A stretch of DNA of 64,000 bases, from NCBI GenBank assembly GCA_028285035.1, contig JANQQF010000070.1:135011-199010 (forward strand), written 5' to 3'. Within the stretch, counting starts at the first letter, position 1; every line of letters starts with the position of its first letter. Positions 27,006-35,649 of the stretch are shown piece after piece. A program made the translations under genes and the position numbers. The DNA comes from Phycisphaerae bacterium. Its GTDB lineage: Bacteria; Chloroflexota; Anaerolineae; 4572-78; J111. The notes under the pieces are model-generated. The model was not told the DNA's origin. It worked only from the letters and a program-made list of their open reading frames with translations, and searched no databases.

Positions 27006-28628
27006 CTATCGCACCTTAGGTAGTTTACGATACTTATCCACACTCGGCATATCGCCAACAGGCACCTCAACAATCGTCGGCACATCGGTAGCAAAGCCAC
27101 GCTGGATGGCAGAGCGTAATTCGGCCTCATTTGTAGCCCGAAGACCTTGGGCCCCAAATGCCTCAGCCATTTTTACAAAGTCAGGGTTGTGTAAATCTGA
27201 GGCAATGACGCGGTTATCATATAAGCTCTTTTGCATCTGTTGAACGTTGCCATACTGGTTGTTGTTGAAAATTAGGGTCACCAAGCCAATTTTGTGCTGC
27301 ACGGCGGTCGCCAAATCATTGACACCAAACATAAAGCCACCATCCCCAGCCACAGCCAGGACGGGTTTGTCGGGCTGAGCGACTTTGACACCAAGAGCAG
27401 TAGGGAAACCGTAACCGAGTGTGCCTTGATAGCCAGTGGAGATAAATGTGTGCGGCTTGTAAACGGGCATTATCACCCGGCTGGCAAAGCCCACTTGGGT
27501 TAGCTCATCGACAAAAATGCCATCCTCGCCCAACTCTTCCCGAATGATCTTGAGATAAGTCAATTGCGGCTCCAAATAGGCCCACTTTTCGGCCCAAATC
27601 CCCTTAATCTCTTCCATTTCACCGTCGCGAGACTCACGGACCGAGTTGTACTGCCCGACTCGTTCTAGCAAGTATGGCACTGCCTCTTCCGCCCGGGCAG
27701 TAATCGCCAAATCAGGCTTGCGAATGATAGCGTGGGAGGTCGGGTCAACATCAATGCGGATGATCTTCATATCCTTATCAACACCCCACCCCTGCAACGG
27801 CACTCGCATATAGCTGCCAATCGCCAAGACCGCATCGGCCTTTTTCCAATATTCGTGGGAAGGTTGCAAATGCAGGCTGAGCGGATGACGACCATCCAAG
27901 ATACCTTGCCCGGTGCGATAGCCGACCACAGGCGCTTGCAGAGCTTCGGCTAACTGGGTCACAGCCTCACTCACTCCCTGCGCCCCGCCCCCGACATAAA
28001 TCATCGGGTTTTTAGCCTCACCGAGCACTTTGGCCGCTTGCTCGACCAAATCGGCATCCATTGGCGGATTGTAGGTCGGCAAGGTCACCAGCTGGTCATC
28101 AACCTCAGCAGTTTGTGACAGTACATCCATTGGCACTTCCAGTCCGACAGGACGTGGACGGCCTGAGCCAAGCTGACGAAAGGCTTCGGCCACTTTTGTG
28201 GGGGCCTCGGCTGGGCTAATAACCCGATCCGCCCATTTTGTCAGGGAGCGCATTACGCCCAACTGATCGGGAATTTCGTGGAGAACACCCCGCTCTTTGC
28301 CGATGTGAGGTGTGGGGATTTGGCCCGTCAGGCAGAATACCTGCGCGTTAAGGCCGTAGGCTGTGGCTAAAGAAGCGGACGCATTAAGAAAACCAGGGCC
28401 GGGAACGACGCTGTACACGGCAATGCCCCCCCGTGCCATCGCATATCCCAAGGCCATGTAGCCTGCCCCTTGTTCATGGCGGGTGTGGATGACCCGAATT
28501 TTGTCTTGCTGATCGTACAAGGCGTTATACAAAAAATCATTTTGTACCCCAGGCAGACCAAAAACGGTGTCCACCCCATGATTCATCAAGGCACTGACGA
28601 CGGCTTCGCCGCCCGTCATTTTAGCCAT
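27006..28628 (-). CDS. Thiamine-diphosphate-dependent enzyme (acetolactate synthase/decarboxylase family)
   Basis: 540 residues with the three-domain ThDP fold: N-terminal PYR domain with catalytic Glu in RHEQGAGYMALGYAMARGG, a central FAD/NAD-like domain, and C-terminal PP domain with AGDGGFMFGVNDLATAVQHK and NNNQYGNVQQMQ. The lack of a recognisable FAD-binding signature and the genomic setting favour a 2-oxoacid decarboxylase/lyase over true acetolactate synthase. Its ATG (28628) overlaps the stop of the aminotransferase by eight bases and GGAGG lies six bases upstream, so the two are translationally coupled and probably act in sequence: transamination to a 2-oxoacid, then ThDP-dependent decarboxylation. 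The substrate is an inference from that pairing. Confidence 0.85.
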   Translation of the reverse strand: MAKMTGGEAVVSALMNHGVDTVFGLPGVQNDFLYNALYDQQDKIRVIHTRHEQGAGYMALGYAMARGGIAVYSVVPGPGFLNASASLATAYGLNAQVFCLTGQIPTPHIGKERGVLHEIPDQLGVMRSLTKWADRVISPAEAPTKVAEAFRQLGSGRPRPVGLEVPMDVLSQTAEVDDQLVTLPTYNPPMDADLVEQAAKVLGEAKNPMIYVGGGAQGVSEAVTQLAEALQAPVVGYRTGQGILDGRHPLSLHLQPSHEYWKKADAVLAIGSYMRVPLQGWGVDKDMKIIRIDVDPTSHAIIRKPDLAITARAEEAVPYLLERVGQYNSVRESRDGEMEEIKGIWAEKWAYLEPQLTYLKIIREELGEDGIFVDELTQVGFASRVIMPVYKPHTFISTGYQGTLGYGFPTALGVKVAQPDKPVLAVAGDGGFMFGVNDLATAVQHKIGLVTLIFNNNQYGNVQQMQKSLYDNRVIASDLHNPDFVKMAEAFGAQGLRATNEAELRSAIQRGFATDVPTIVEVPVGDMPSVDKYRKLPKVR

Positions 28629-29721
28629 GATATTCCTCCAATATTTCACCTAAAGCGGTAACAAAAGCCTGATTCGCTTCGGGGATGCCGACTGACACCC
28701 GCAAGCAGTCGGGCAGGCCAAAGGCAGGTCGCACGATGACACCGCGTTCGATGAGTTTGTCTGCGACCTCTTTCGGCGGTTGCCCCACGGCAAACAGAAT
28801 GAAGTTGCCCTGACTAGGCCACACTTGAACGCCTAGCTCTTGCAATTGACCATAAAGCCAAGCTCGGCCAGTCAAGGTCAATTCGACGGTTTTATGGATG
28901 TGATCCTGATCCTCAATAGCGGCGATCCCAGCCTCAAAAGCAAAACGATTGAGATGATAGGGCCGACGTAGACCAGATAGCTTTGCCGCAATTTCTGTCT
29001 TAGCAATACCATACCCCAGCCGCAAACCAGCCAGCCCATAAGCTTTTGAGAAGCTATGCAAAATGATAAAGTTTTTCTCATCAAGCACATAGCTAATCGC
29101 ATCAGGACGATTTTCTTCATTGACAAAGTGATAGTATACCTCATCAAAGACGATGAGAGCTGTATCAGGAATTTTATCAACGAGATAGGCCACTTCGTCA
29201 GCGTTCAGGGTTGAGCCAGTCGGGTTATTGGGGCTGGTTAGATAAACGACGCGGGTTTTATCCGTGACTGCCGAGACAATGCCTTCCAAATCGAAGGTGA
29301 AATCCGGTCGCTTCAGAGGGATGTTGACGAGGGTGGCCTCTTGGGCCTCCGCAGTGAGTTTATAGACCGGGAAGGCAGGTGGACAGATAATGGCCTCGCT
29401 ATCGGCATCCAGATAACCTCGGGCAATTAGCTCCAAAACCTCACAGCCACTGTTACCGGTGACGATATGCTCCGGCGTCAAACCACGCCCGTGTAAAGCG
29501 GTCAGGGATTCACGTAATTTGTCATCGCGTTGGGGCGGGTATTGGCCGAGGGAGGCGGCCACCCGTTGAATTGCGTCTATCGCGGCTGGAGAGGGACCCA
29601 GCGGACCTTCATTTGAACCCAATTTGTAGATCGTGTCAACCTTCACACGATCTTTAACATCGTCGGCAGACAAACCACCACGGTAAGCTGGCTTTGCCGC
29701 CGTTGGCTGATTTTCGCTCAT
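28621..29721 (-). CDS. HisC-like class I/II PLP-dependent aminotransferase
   Basis: 366 residues, the length of histidinol-phosphate/aromatic aminotransferases. Visible are KLGSNEGPLGPSPAAIDAIQ, VYLTSPNNPTGSTLNADEV, LIVFDEVYYHF and the PLP lysine in LHSFSKAYGLAGLRLGYG, ending in RVSVGIPEANQAF. No other his genes are nearby, so a role in histidine synthesis is unlikely. Coupling to a ThDP enzyme and proximity to hpaDE suggest an aromatic amino acid or related amine as substrate. The ATG at 29721 is chosen because AAGGAGC lies nine bases upstream; the frame is open to 29793 but that part overlaps the promoter. It is the first gene of the minus-strand catabolic run after the AraC regulator. Confidence 0.87.
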   Translation of the reverse strand: MSENQPTAAKPAYRGGLSADDVKDRVKVDTIYKLGSNEGPLGPSPAAIDAIQRVAASLGQYPPQRDDKLRESLTALHGRGLTPEHIVTGNSGCEVLELIARGYLDADSEAIICPPAFPVYKLTAEAQEATLVNIPLKRPDFTFDLEGIVSAVTDKTRVVYLTSPNNPTGSTLNADEVAYLVDKIPDTALIVFDEVYYHFVNEENRPDAISYVLDEKNFIILHSFSKAYGLAGLRLGYGIAKTEIAAKLSGLRRPYHLNRFAFEAGIAAIEDQDHIHKTVELTLTGRAWLYGQLQELGVQVWPSQGNFILFAVGQPPKEVADKLIERGVIVRPAFGLPDCLRVSVGIPEANQAFVTALGEILEEYHG

Positions 29722-29749
29722 AATTTTTTGCTCCTTAGCCTTAATTTTG

Positions 29750-29778
29750 AGTATAGAATAGTTGGATTTGATCGTAAA
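29750..29778 (-). promoter_or_regulatory. Promoter of the aminotransferase-led operon
   Basis: On the minus strand TTTACG (29773-29778) and TATACT (29750-29755) are separated by 17 bases. The predicted start lies about 20 bases before the aminotransferase ATG region. An AraC-type regulator gene lies just upstream. Confidence 0.6.
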
Positions 29779-29878
29779 GGGAGAAAATCGCAAATTTCAG
29801 GTAATTTTATACAAGATTAGAGTTAGAGACTACAAATAGCTTTTTAGATTAATCGCCAATCCCTAATAATCCATCTCC

Positions 29879-30748
29879 TTACCGATACGCCTGCGGTGAT
29901 ATTCCTGTCAGCCGCTTAAACACCTTGCTAAAGTAGGAGGGGTCCTTAAACCCCAAAGCATAGGTGACCTCCTTGACCGAATAGTTGGAATAGCGTAGGT
30001 ACCGCTTGGCTTCGAGAACCACTCTTTCCTCGATAACTTGCTTGGTTGTTTTCCCCAGAATACGTTTGATAATATCGGATAGCTGACGTGGGGCTAGATT
30101 GAGATGGTCGGCATAATGTTGGACAGAGTGGTGGGTTTGATAGTGACGTTCGAGGAGATCAATAAATTCCTGGAAAATTATCTCCTGACCCGACTGATTT
30201 TCAGCCTGCTGATTTTGTGACTGTTGCTGCCGCGTTTGCTCCAATTTTATCAAAAGCACGTGCAACAGGTGGCGCACAATATCCATCGAGCCAAAGGCTG
30301 CCTGTTGCCAATAGGCATCAGCGAGTGCCTGAATAATGTGATCAAAGGCAGCCACCGCCTCATGCTCAACTGGCAGGGTGTGATTGATTGCGACATTGTT
30401 AAAAAGGGTGACTCGATAGTTCCAGCCCTGATCCACCGGAGAATTGCGCAAAAAATCGTCGGTGAAGCGAATCAAGTAGCCATCTAAATTCAACCCCGCA
30501 CCAAAAAAGTGTACCTGACCCTGCGCAATCAAATAAAAGGTGTGCGGTTTGATTTCCAACTCTTGCTGATCGATCAAATGACGACCCTGTCCTGATTTTA
30601 CCCACATTAACTCTTGAAATTCGTGCCGATGGGGGCCTTCGCCGAGTTCAATTGGGTCAACCTTTAAGCGCAATGGCCGAATATGAAAAGAGGTTTGTTC
30701 TTGGGCTTTGAGTTGAATGTAGGGAATCTCGCTCATCGTGAGAGGCAT
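29879..30748 (-). CDS. AraC-family transcriptional regulator with cupin sensor domain
   Basis: 289 residues. An N-terminal cupin-like ligand domain (GPHRHEFQELMWVKSGQGRH, then HTFYLIAQGQVHFF) is followed by a helical linker and a C-terminal double HTH: LAPRQLSDIIKRILGKT and the signature VKEVTYALGFKDPSYFSKVFKRLTGISPQAYR. This architecture matches regulators of aromatic-acid catabolism such as HpaA of the 4-hydroxyphenylacetate pathway, and it directly precedes the aminotransferase/ThDP/HpaE/HpaD run on the same strand, so it probably controls it. The ATG at 30748 is used. An internal ATG at 30736 is possible; neither has a strong ribosome-binding site. Confidence 0.88.
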   Translation of the reverse strand: MPLTMSEIPYIQLKAQEQTSFHIRPLRLKVDPIELGEGPHRHEFQELMWVKSGQGRHLIDQQELEIKPHTFYLIAQGQVHFFGAGLNLDGYLIRFTDDFLRNSPVDQGWNYRVTLFNNVAINHTLPVEHEAVAAFDHIIQALADAYWQQAAFGSMDIVRHLLHVLLIKLEQTRQQQSQNQQAENQSGQEIIFQEFIDLLERHYQTHHSVQHYADHLNLAPRQLSDIIKRILGKTTKQVIEERVVLEAKRYLRYSNYSVKEVTYALGFKDPSYFSKVFKRLTGISPQAYR

Positions 30749-30919
30749 TTTACCATCGCTCTACGCGCTTCACCAAAAGGGGATTTTCTTGCCAAAATCC
30801 CTGCAACCGAGTATTCTTGCTGGTCGAACGTTACATGAATGCGCTACTACGGTCCACTAATAACTTACAGGTGTGGAACAGCAAGTTCAAGTAGATTGAG
30901 ATCTACTACGAAATGGTCG

Positions 30920-30938
30920 AACAGGCTTGAAGCCTGTT
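30920..30938. repeat. Perfect 9-bp inverted repeat
   Basis: AACAGGCTT-G-AAGCCTGTT. It lies in the 262-base gap between the AraC gene and the zinc-ribbon gene, inside repeat-like sequence with no coding content. Confidence 0.6.
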
Positions 30939-31010
30939 TCTGGTACTAGCAACAGAATTCATTCTGTCTACAACCTTAGTACTAGCCCCTATCCAAAAGG
31001 AGATTTTGTC

Positions 31011-31718
31011 GTGAGTGACCAGACCTTATATAAAGAGTGCCCACGTTGCATTGAGGGTACTGTAACTTTAAACAACACAAACTATACCTGCTCAAATTGC
31101 GGCTTGGTTATAAAAGATAAATCTCGATTTGGTTTGTTTAACAAAGGGAAGTTTGCTGTCGAACGCCTTGGTGAGGCGGGCGAATTCAGCTTGGCCGAAC
31201 AGTCGCTCAAAGATGTTCCACTGACACCTGACCCGCTAAAAATCACGATTGGCAATGTTTATACGGACGAACAATTAGCCACCTTGGCTGGGGGTGATAT
31301 GAGCGTCATTCGGCCCGTACGAACGATCTTAGCCCAAATCATTCTTGAACAGCTACGCGAAGAGTGTTTTGTACAAGTCGTAGGGTTACGACGCGCCCAC
31401 GGCCCTGTCCTACCTGAGCAGGCCAATTATCATCCTAGCAATGAGGCACCACGTCAAGGGATGAACTGGCAGGATGAAGGCAACTTGTTCTGCACCACCA
31501 ATCGCTTAGTACTCCCCAGCAACACCTTCACCTTTATTCGGATGGATCGTAAAATCGTAGGGGTTCAAGCCTTCAATGATGGTGTTGCTGTGCAGCGAAA
31601 GGGTGAGGAGTTTGCCACCTACTTCGTTGGCTGTCACCCACACGAGGCGGCTCTGGTCGCTGCCTATGTTCTCGCCAAAATTCCGTTACTGCGGGATAAA
31701 ATGGCGGCTGCCGCTTAA
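31011..31718 (+). CDS. Zinc-ribbon protein of unknown function
   Basis: 235 residues. The N-terminus is a zinc ribbon with two Cys pairs, KECPRCIEGTV and YTCSNCGLVI, followed by a soluble alpha/beta region not recognised (LPSNTFTFIRMDRKIVGVQA and YFVGCHPHEAALVAAYVLAK near the end). The ribbon suggests nucleic-acid or protein binding rather than catalysis. The start is GTG at 31011 because AAGGAG lies eight bases upstream; the frame is open to 30927, but that part runs through the inverted repeat and intergenic repeat words. It converges on dgkA with eleven bases between stops. Confidence 0.72.
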   Translation: MSDQTLYKECPRCIEGTVTLNNTNYTCSNCGLVIKDKSRFGLFNKGKFAVERLGEAGEFSLAEQSLKDVPLTPDPLKITIGNVYTDEQLATLAGGDMSVIRPVRTILAQIILEQLREECFVQVVGLRRAHGPVLPEQANYHPSNEAPRQGMNWQDEGNLFCTTNRLVLPSNTFTFIRMDRKIVGVQAFNDGVAVQRKGEEFATYFVGCHPHEAALVAAYVLAKIPLLRDKMAAAA

Positions 31719-31729
31719 TCGAATTAAGT

Positions 31730-32110
31730 TTAGCCAAGCACCAAAGGAATAACCCACGCCCACAAGCGGGGACCAAGGATTAACACCCCCACAATAACCG
31801 CAGTAATCGCAGCGGTAAGAACCACCCCTGCGGCGACATCCTTGACAATTTTGATTTGGGGATGAAACTCGGTCGAGAGGTAATCCATCGCGGCCTCAGC
31901 TACGGTATTCGCCATTTCGGCGGCCAAGACAAAGCCCATCGTCAACACAATGATTGCCCATTCGATGAGGGTGATCTGCAAAAAGAGGCTTAACAAACAG
32001 ATCACAAAGCCAATGGCTAAATGAATTTGGGCATTGCGTTGGGTGGTGATGGTGTACCATATACCAGCAAACGCATATCGAAAACTTTGAATCCGATTGA
32101 TTTTTTGCAA
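31730..32110 (-). CDS. dgkA: Diacylglycerol/undecaprenol kinase family protein
   Basis: 126 residues with three membrane helices. The family core is present: SFRYAFAGIWYTITTQRNAQIHL near the N-terminus, EMANTVAEAAMDYL in the second helix, and KIVKDVAAGVVLTAAITAV. In Gram-positive and related bacteria this small kinase phosphorylates undecaprenol, feeding the lipid carrier pool for peptidoglycan, while in enterobacteria the homologue acts on diacylglycerol; the gene order here fits the undecaprenol type. It lies 17 bases after ybeY in the pgpH-ybeY-dgkA unit. Confidence 0.9.
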   Translation of the reverse strand: MQKINRIQSFRYAFAGIWYTITTQRNAQIHLAIGFVICLLSLFLQITLIEWAIIVLTMGFVLAAEMANTVAEAAMDYLSTEFHPQIKIVKDVAAGVVLTAAITAVIVGVLILGPRLWAWVIPLVLG

Positions 32111-32127
32111 GGTCTTGCCTCAAGGCG

Positions 32128-32604
32128 TTAGGTTTCGGTGGGTTGGATGTGACCCAGCCCCATTGCATCCATAATCTGTTGTTGCTTAGCCCACATCTCC
32201 GCTTTCTGCTCTGGTGTATCGTGATCAAACCCCAACAAATGTAGCATTCCATGGACGGTCAATAGCATAATTTCCTGTGCAGGCGCGTGTCCAGCCGCAA
32301 GGGCCTGTGCCTCGGCAATGGGATAGGCTATGACGATATCCCCGAGGTGTGCGTCCATTTCTGGAAAATCAGGATCAGCTTCATCCATGAATGACAGCAC
32401 ATCCGTGGGCTTATCAATCCCCCGGAATTGTTGGTTGAGGGCTTGGCTTGTCTCGTTATTAGTAATAACAATGGAGACGGTCTCAGACCCTAAATCAGAC
32501 ACCTGCTCCAGGGTAAGTATAACCGCATGAATAATACGGTCAGTTTCAATTTCCTGGGAAAAGGCGTCATCAATTTGAAATGTAATATCCACTTGATTAC
32601 TCAC
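32128..32604 (-). CDS. ybeY: Endoribonuclease YbeY, 16S rRNA maturation factor
   Basis: 158 residues, the usual size. The catalytic zinc site is TVHGMLHLLGFDHDTPEQ (H-x3-H-x5-H), preceded by the conserved ALNQQFRGIDKPTDVLSF and HLGDIVIAYP. It acts in ribosome quality control and processing of the 16S rRNA 3' end. The start overlaps the pgpH stop by eight bases, so translation is coupled, and dgkA follows. This gene order is widely conserved. Confidence 0.94.
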   Translation of the reverse strand: MSNQVDITFQIDDAFSQEIETDRIIHAVILTLEQVSDLGSETVSIVITNNETSQALNQQFRGIDKPTDVLSFMDEADPDFPEMDAHLGDIVIAYPIAEAQALAAGHAPAQEIMLLTVHGMLHLLGFDHDTPEQKAEMWAKQQQIMDAMGLGHIQPTET

Positions 32605-34888
32605 GGCGAATCAATGGGGTAGGTTGAGCCGACGATTTAGACGAAACCGCCTGTAATTGAGGAGCAGGCTCTGACTCGGATGGTAATTGAGGTGCATCAT
32701 CTGTTTCAGACGTGGTATCCATAGCTTCAGCTTTCGACTCACCCTCATCATCATCGTCACCATCTTCTTCATTCATCGGCTTTGTATCCGGTGCCTTGGC
32801 TTGATCTGGATATTTGATGCGGGGGTGATGGACACCCTGCAAAATATCCACAAACGCTTGCCGAATATGATGCAAGTCCGCGATAGTTAAATCACACTCA
32901 TCAAGCTGCCCGCTACTAACTTTGTCAGCAATCATTTTCTGAACAATCTCATCGATTTCGTCAGCGGACGTAGGCTTGATTGCACGCACGGTGGCTTCAC
33001 AGACATCAGCCAACATCAATATCCCTGTTTCTTTTGTCTGTGGTTTGGGGCCAGGGTAGCGGAAATGATTTTCATCAACCTGAGCGTGATTATCTTCCGC
33101 CGCCTTAAGTGCCTGATAATAAAAGTACTTGACGATATCAGTCCCCTGATGTTGGGCAATTCCTTCGCGAAGGGCCCGAGGCAACCGATGCTTTTTGGCT
33201 AACTCAAGTCCATCAGGCACATGACTGATGATGATTTGGGCGCTGATTTGGGGATCAAGTTGCTCATGCACGTTGACCCCACCTGGTTGATTTTCAGCAA
33301 AGAAATAGGGACGTTGCATTTTTCCTATATCGTGGTAGTAAGCCATCACACGCACCAATAGAGCGTCAGCTCCGATGCGCTCTGCCGCCTGCTCGCCTAA
33401 ATTTCCAACCATCAAACTATGATGATAGGTACCTGGGGCATCTAACAACAATTGCCGCAATAGAGGGCGGGTAGGATGGGTTAATTCTGACAATTGAATC
33501 GCCGTGGTAAATCCGGTAAAGCTGCCAATAATCAACAAACTAACCAGGGCCAGACCAATGGAAAGAATGGTATTGATGACCCCACCATATAAAAATAGCA
33601 AACCGACCTCACGAGTGGGTGAGATGAGTTGCGGCAAATTAAACATTGCAATCACCCCAATATTTGCCAAACCAACATAAACCCCAGCCCAAAGCAAATT
33701 CGGCATTCGCTGGGCTCGACCAACAGCCAAGGCACCAATCCAACCGCTCGCAATAAAATATATAACAACTTCGCGTATATTTTCGGTTGCGATGAATCCA
33801 GACAATAACGCCAAAATAACCGTCAAAACAAAGGCCAATTGTGCTTCAATCAATGTAACAACAATGATTGTCAGCGCTGCTATCGGATACATATAAAAGA
33901 GGAGTTCAAGCGGGATGACAAAACGGGCAAGCGCAATGAATACAAGTAGCAAAATGGTCAGCAAAACCAATCGCTTATTGTCAACAACAACAAATTGAGC
34001 ATAACGGGTGATATAGGCGCCCAGAAAAAGCGTGATCAAAACCATTAGGACAATAGGTGCAATAAAATCCTCAGATTGATTGATTTCAGCTTCTTGGAGA
34101 GGAACCAGTGCCTCAAGTGCTTCAGCGTCACGTGGAGAGACAATTCTTCCTGCCGGAATAATAAGCTCATTTTTTTCAACAGTTATTTCAACATCAGGTA
34201 CAGCGTCAGCTTTGGCCTGCTTTTCGGCTTCTGTTTTAGCTTCATCAGGAAACGTATTCGCAGCAATCATATCTTCCGTAATTGACACGATAACATCAGC
34301 CTGATCTTCAGGTGTGTCAAGCGCCACAAAGGTGGGAAGTTGACGGCGGATAGACCCCACCTCCGCTTCACGAATTTCCGACCGCATTGCCTGATTTAGA
34401 ATAGAGCGAGCCTCAGCCCGGGTCTCTGGCCAAGCGTCATCATTTAAAATCAAGATTTGATCAATGGCTGTTTCGCTTAAGCTAAGACTATCAATAGCCG
34501 TAATCCACTCTGCTTTTTCTGGACGAGAACCATAAGGGTCAGCTCGAACCGTCTCTAAGTAATCAAAAACAGCGCCCAATGTTTCAACTTGTTGGCGGGC
34601 TACAGCAGGATTTGGAGGGGTATAGATCGTATCTACTGAACGTCTTTCTTCATCCCTTGCTCGCTCGGTAGCAATCTCACTAACATAAGTGAATTGTTGG
34701 GGGGCTAATACATCTTCAGAGGCTACATCACCTAACTCTAAGTCAACAACGGTTACTGTTGATGTTTGGTAGGTTAAAATGAGAACACTAATAACGATGA
34801 AACCCAAAGCTAACACTAGGGCTTGTATCACTTTTCCTCTGGGAATCGTTTTTCGATGTGGGATGGATGGTGTGTGGTCTTGGCTCAT
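32597..34888 (-). CDS. pgpH: 7TM-HD phosphodiesterase, PgpH-like
   Basis: 763 residues. A first membrane helix (about 25-45) is followed by an extracytoplasmic 7TMR-HDED domain, a seven-helix membrane region (about 265-470) and a cytoplasmic HD domain with HHSLMVGNLGEQAAERIGAD, MAYYHDIGKMQRPYFF and HVPDGLELAKKHRLP. Characterised PgpH enzymes cleave cyclic di-AMP and so influence osmotic and cell-wall homeostasis. The C-terminal 80 residues are acidic, then Pro/Ser/Gln-rich and low-complexity. AAAGGGAGC precedes the ATG by nine bases. It heads the pgpH-ybeY-dgkA unit. Confidence 0.92.
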   Translation of the reverse strand: MSQDHTPSIPHRKTIPRGKVIQALVLALGFIVISVLILTYQTSTVTVVDLELGDVASEDVLAPQQFTYVSEIATERARDEERRSVDTIYTPPNPAVARQQVETLGAVFDYLETVRADPYGSRPEKAEWITAIDSLSLSETAIDQILILNDDAWPETRAEARSILNQAMRSEIREAEVGSIRRQLPTFVALDTPEDQADVIVSITEDMIAANTFPDEAKTEAEKQAKADAVPDVEITVEKNELIIPAGRIVSPRDAEALEALVPLQEAEINQSEDFIAPIVLMVLITLFLGAYITRYAQFVVVDNKRLVLLTILLLVFIALARFVIPLELLFYMYPIAALTIIVVTLIEAQLAFVLTVILALLSGFIATENIREVVIYFIASGWIGALAVGRAQRMPNLLWAGVYVGLANIGVIAMFNLPQLISPTREVGLLFLYGGVINTILSIGLALVSLLIIGSFTGFTTAIQLSELTHPTRPLLRQLLLDAPGTYHHSLMVGNLGEQAAERIGADALLVRVMAYYHDIGKMQRPYFFAENQPGGVNVHEQLDPQISAQIIISHVPDGLELAKKHRLPRALREGIAQHQGTDIVKYFYYQALKAAEDNHAQVDENHFRYPGPKPQTKETGILMLADVCEATVRAIKPTSADEIDEIVQKMIADKVSSGQLDECDLTIADLHHIRQAFVDILQGVHHPRIKYPDQAKAPDTKPMNEEDGDDDDEGESKAEAMDTTSETDDAPQLPSESEPAPQLQAVSSKSSAQPTPLIRRE

Positions 34889-34961
34889 ACTACGATTGCT
34901 CCCTTTAAGTTGAAATTGAGATGTGGAGGGTTGTTGGGAGTTATGGTCATCAATTCGCTAA

Positions 34962-35411
34962 TTACGAATTGCTCAACAATTTTCGAACGGTCTGATTCAC
35001 GACTTTACCATCAGCCTGTCCTTTAAGTTCGGCCATTGCTTTGCCCATCACCTGCCCCATCGCCTTCATTTCAGTCACACCAAGTTCATCAATGATTGTT
35101 TTAACCTTGGCCTCCACCTCTTCCGGCGATAGTTGGGCAGGGAGATATCGTTCAAGCACGGCCAGCTCTGCAGCTTCAGACTCGACTAAATCTTCACGAC
35201 CACCTTTACTGAATTCGGTGATAGCATCACGGCGCTGTTTCGCTTGCTTACTGATGACAGCCAATACCCCTTCATCATCTAGTTCGCCATCAGCTTCGAT
35301 TTCAGCATATTTTAGCGCCGACTTCAAGCCACGAATGGTCTGTGTTTCTGTTTTGTTTCCACCTTTAAGCGCATCTTTTAGGTCGCTATTAATTTGGTCA
35401 AGTAGTCCCAT
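34962..35411 (-). CDS. YqeY/GatB-like tRNA amidotransferase-tail protein
   Basis: 149 residues, a stand-alone YqeY domain. It starts MGLLDQINSDLKDALKGGNK and has the conserved RGLKSALKYAEIE, RRDAITEFSKGGREDLVESE and LPAQLSPEEVEAKVKTIIDE, ending in the YqeY tail VMGKAMAELKGQADGKVV. The domain is homologous to the tRNA-binding tail of GatB; the free protein has no firm function. The ATG is at 35411 after GAGG nine bases upstream; a TTG at 35426 is less likely. A consensus promoter sits just upstream. Confidence 0.92.
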   Translation of the reverse strand: MGLLDQINSDLKDALKGGNKTETQTIRGLKSALKYAEIEADGELDDEGVLAVISKQAKQRRDAITEFSKGGREDLVESEAAELAVLERYLPAQLSPEEVEAKVKTIIDELGVTEMKAMGQVMGKAMAELKGQADGKVVNQTVRKLLSNS

Positions 35412-35462
35412 GTTTATTTTCCTCAATGTATTGCGAAAATATTGTTATAGAAAGTTATTACA

Positions 35463-35490
35463 ATTATAAGTTGAAGTAAGTGTGTGTCAA
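35463..35490 (-). promoter_or_regulatory. Consensus sigma-70 promoter for the YqeY gene
   Basis: On the minus strand a perfect TTGACA (35485-35490) and a perfect TATAAT (35463-35468) are 16 bases apart, about 50 bases upstream of the YqeY start. Readthrough would also cover pgpH-ybeY-dgkA. Confidence 0.8.
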
Positions 35491-35543
35491 ACAGTCTTAG
35501 CCTCATATTTTGAGGGATTTTAAGATTTACCACGCAAAATCAT

Positions 35544-35571
35544 TTGCGATCACACTATAAATTACTATAAT
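35544..35571 (+). promoter_or_regulatory. Promoter for the SARP-type regulator gene
   Basis: TTGCGA (35544-35549) and a perfect TATAAT (35566-35571) are 16 bases apart, about 80 bases upstream of the ATG at 35650. Confidence 0.55.
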
Positions 35572-35649
35572 TTGATAGACTTATTGTTATGACCACTTGA
35601 ATTATTCCAGCGCAATTCACATAAAATTTGTCTCACAAGGTTGTGAACA

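Noticed and set aside
19830..28628. PEP-mutase-like gene plus ThDP decarboxylase plus aminotransferase, read as a phosphonate (2-AEP) pathway
   Set aside because: The mutase relative lacks the DxCEK loop, is on the opposite strand and convergent, and the ThDP enzyme at 540 residues is much longer than phosphonopyruvate decarboxylase.
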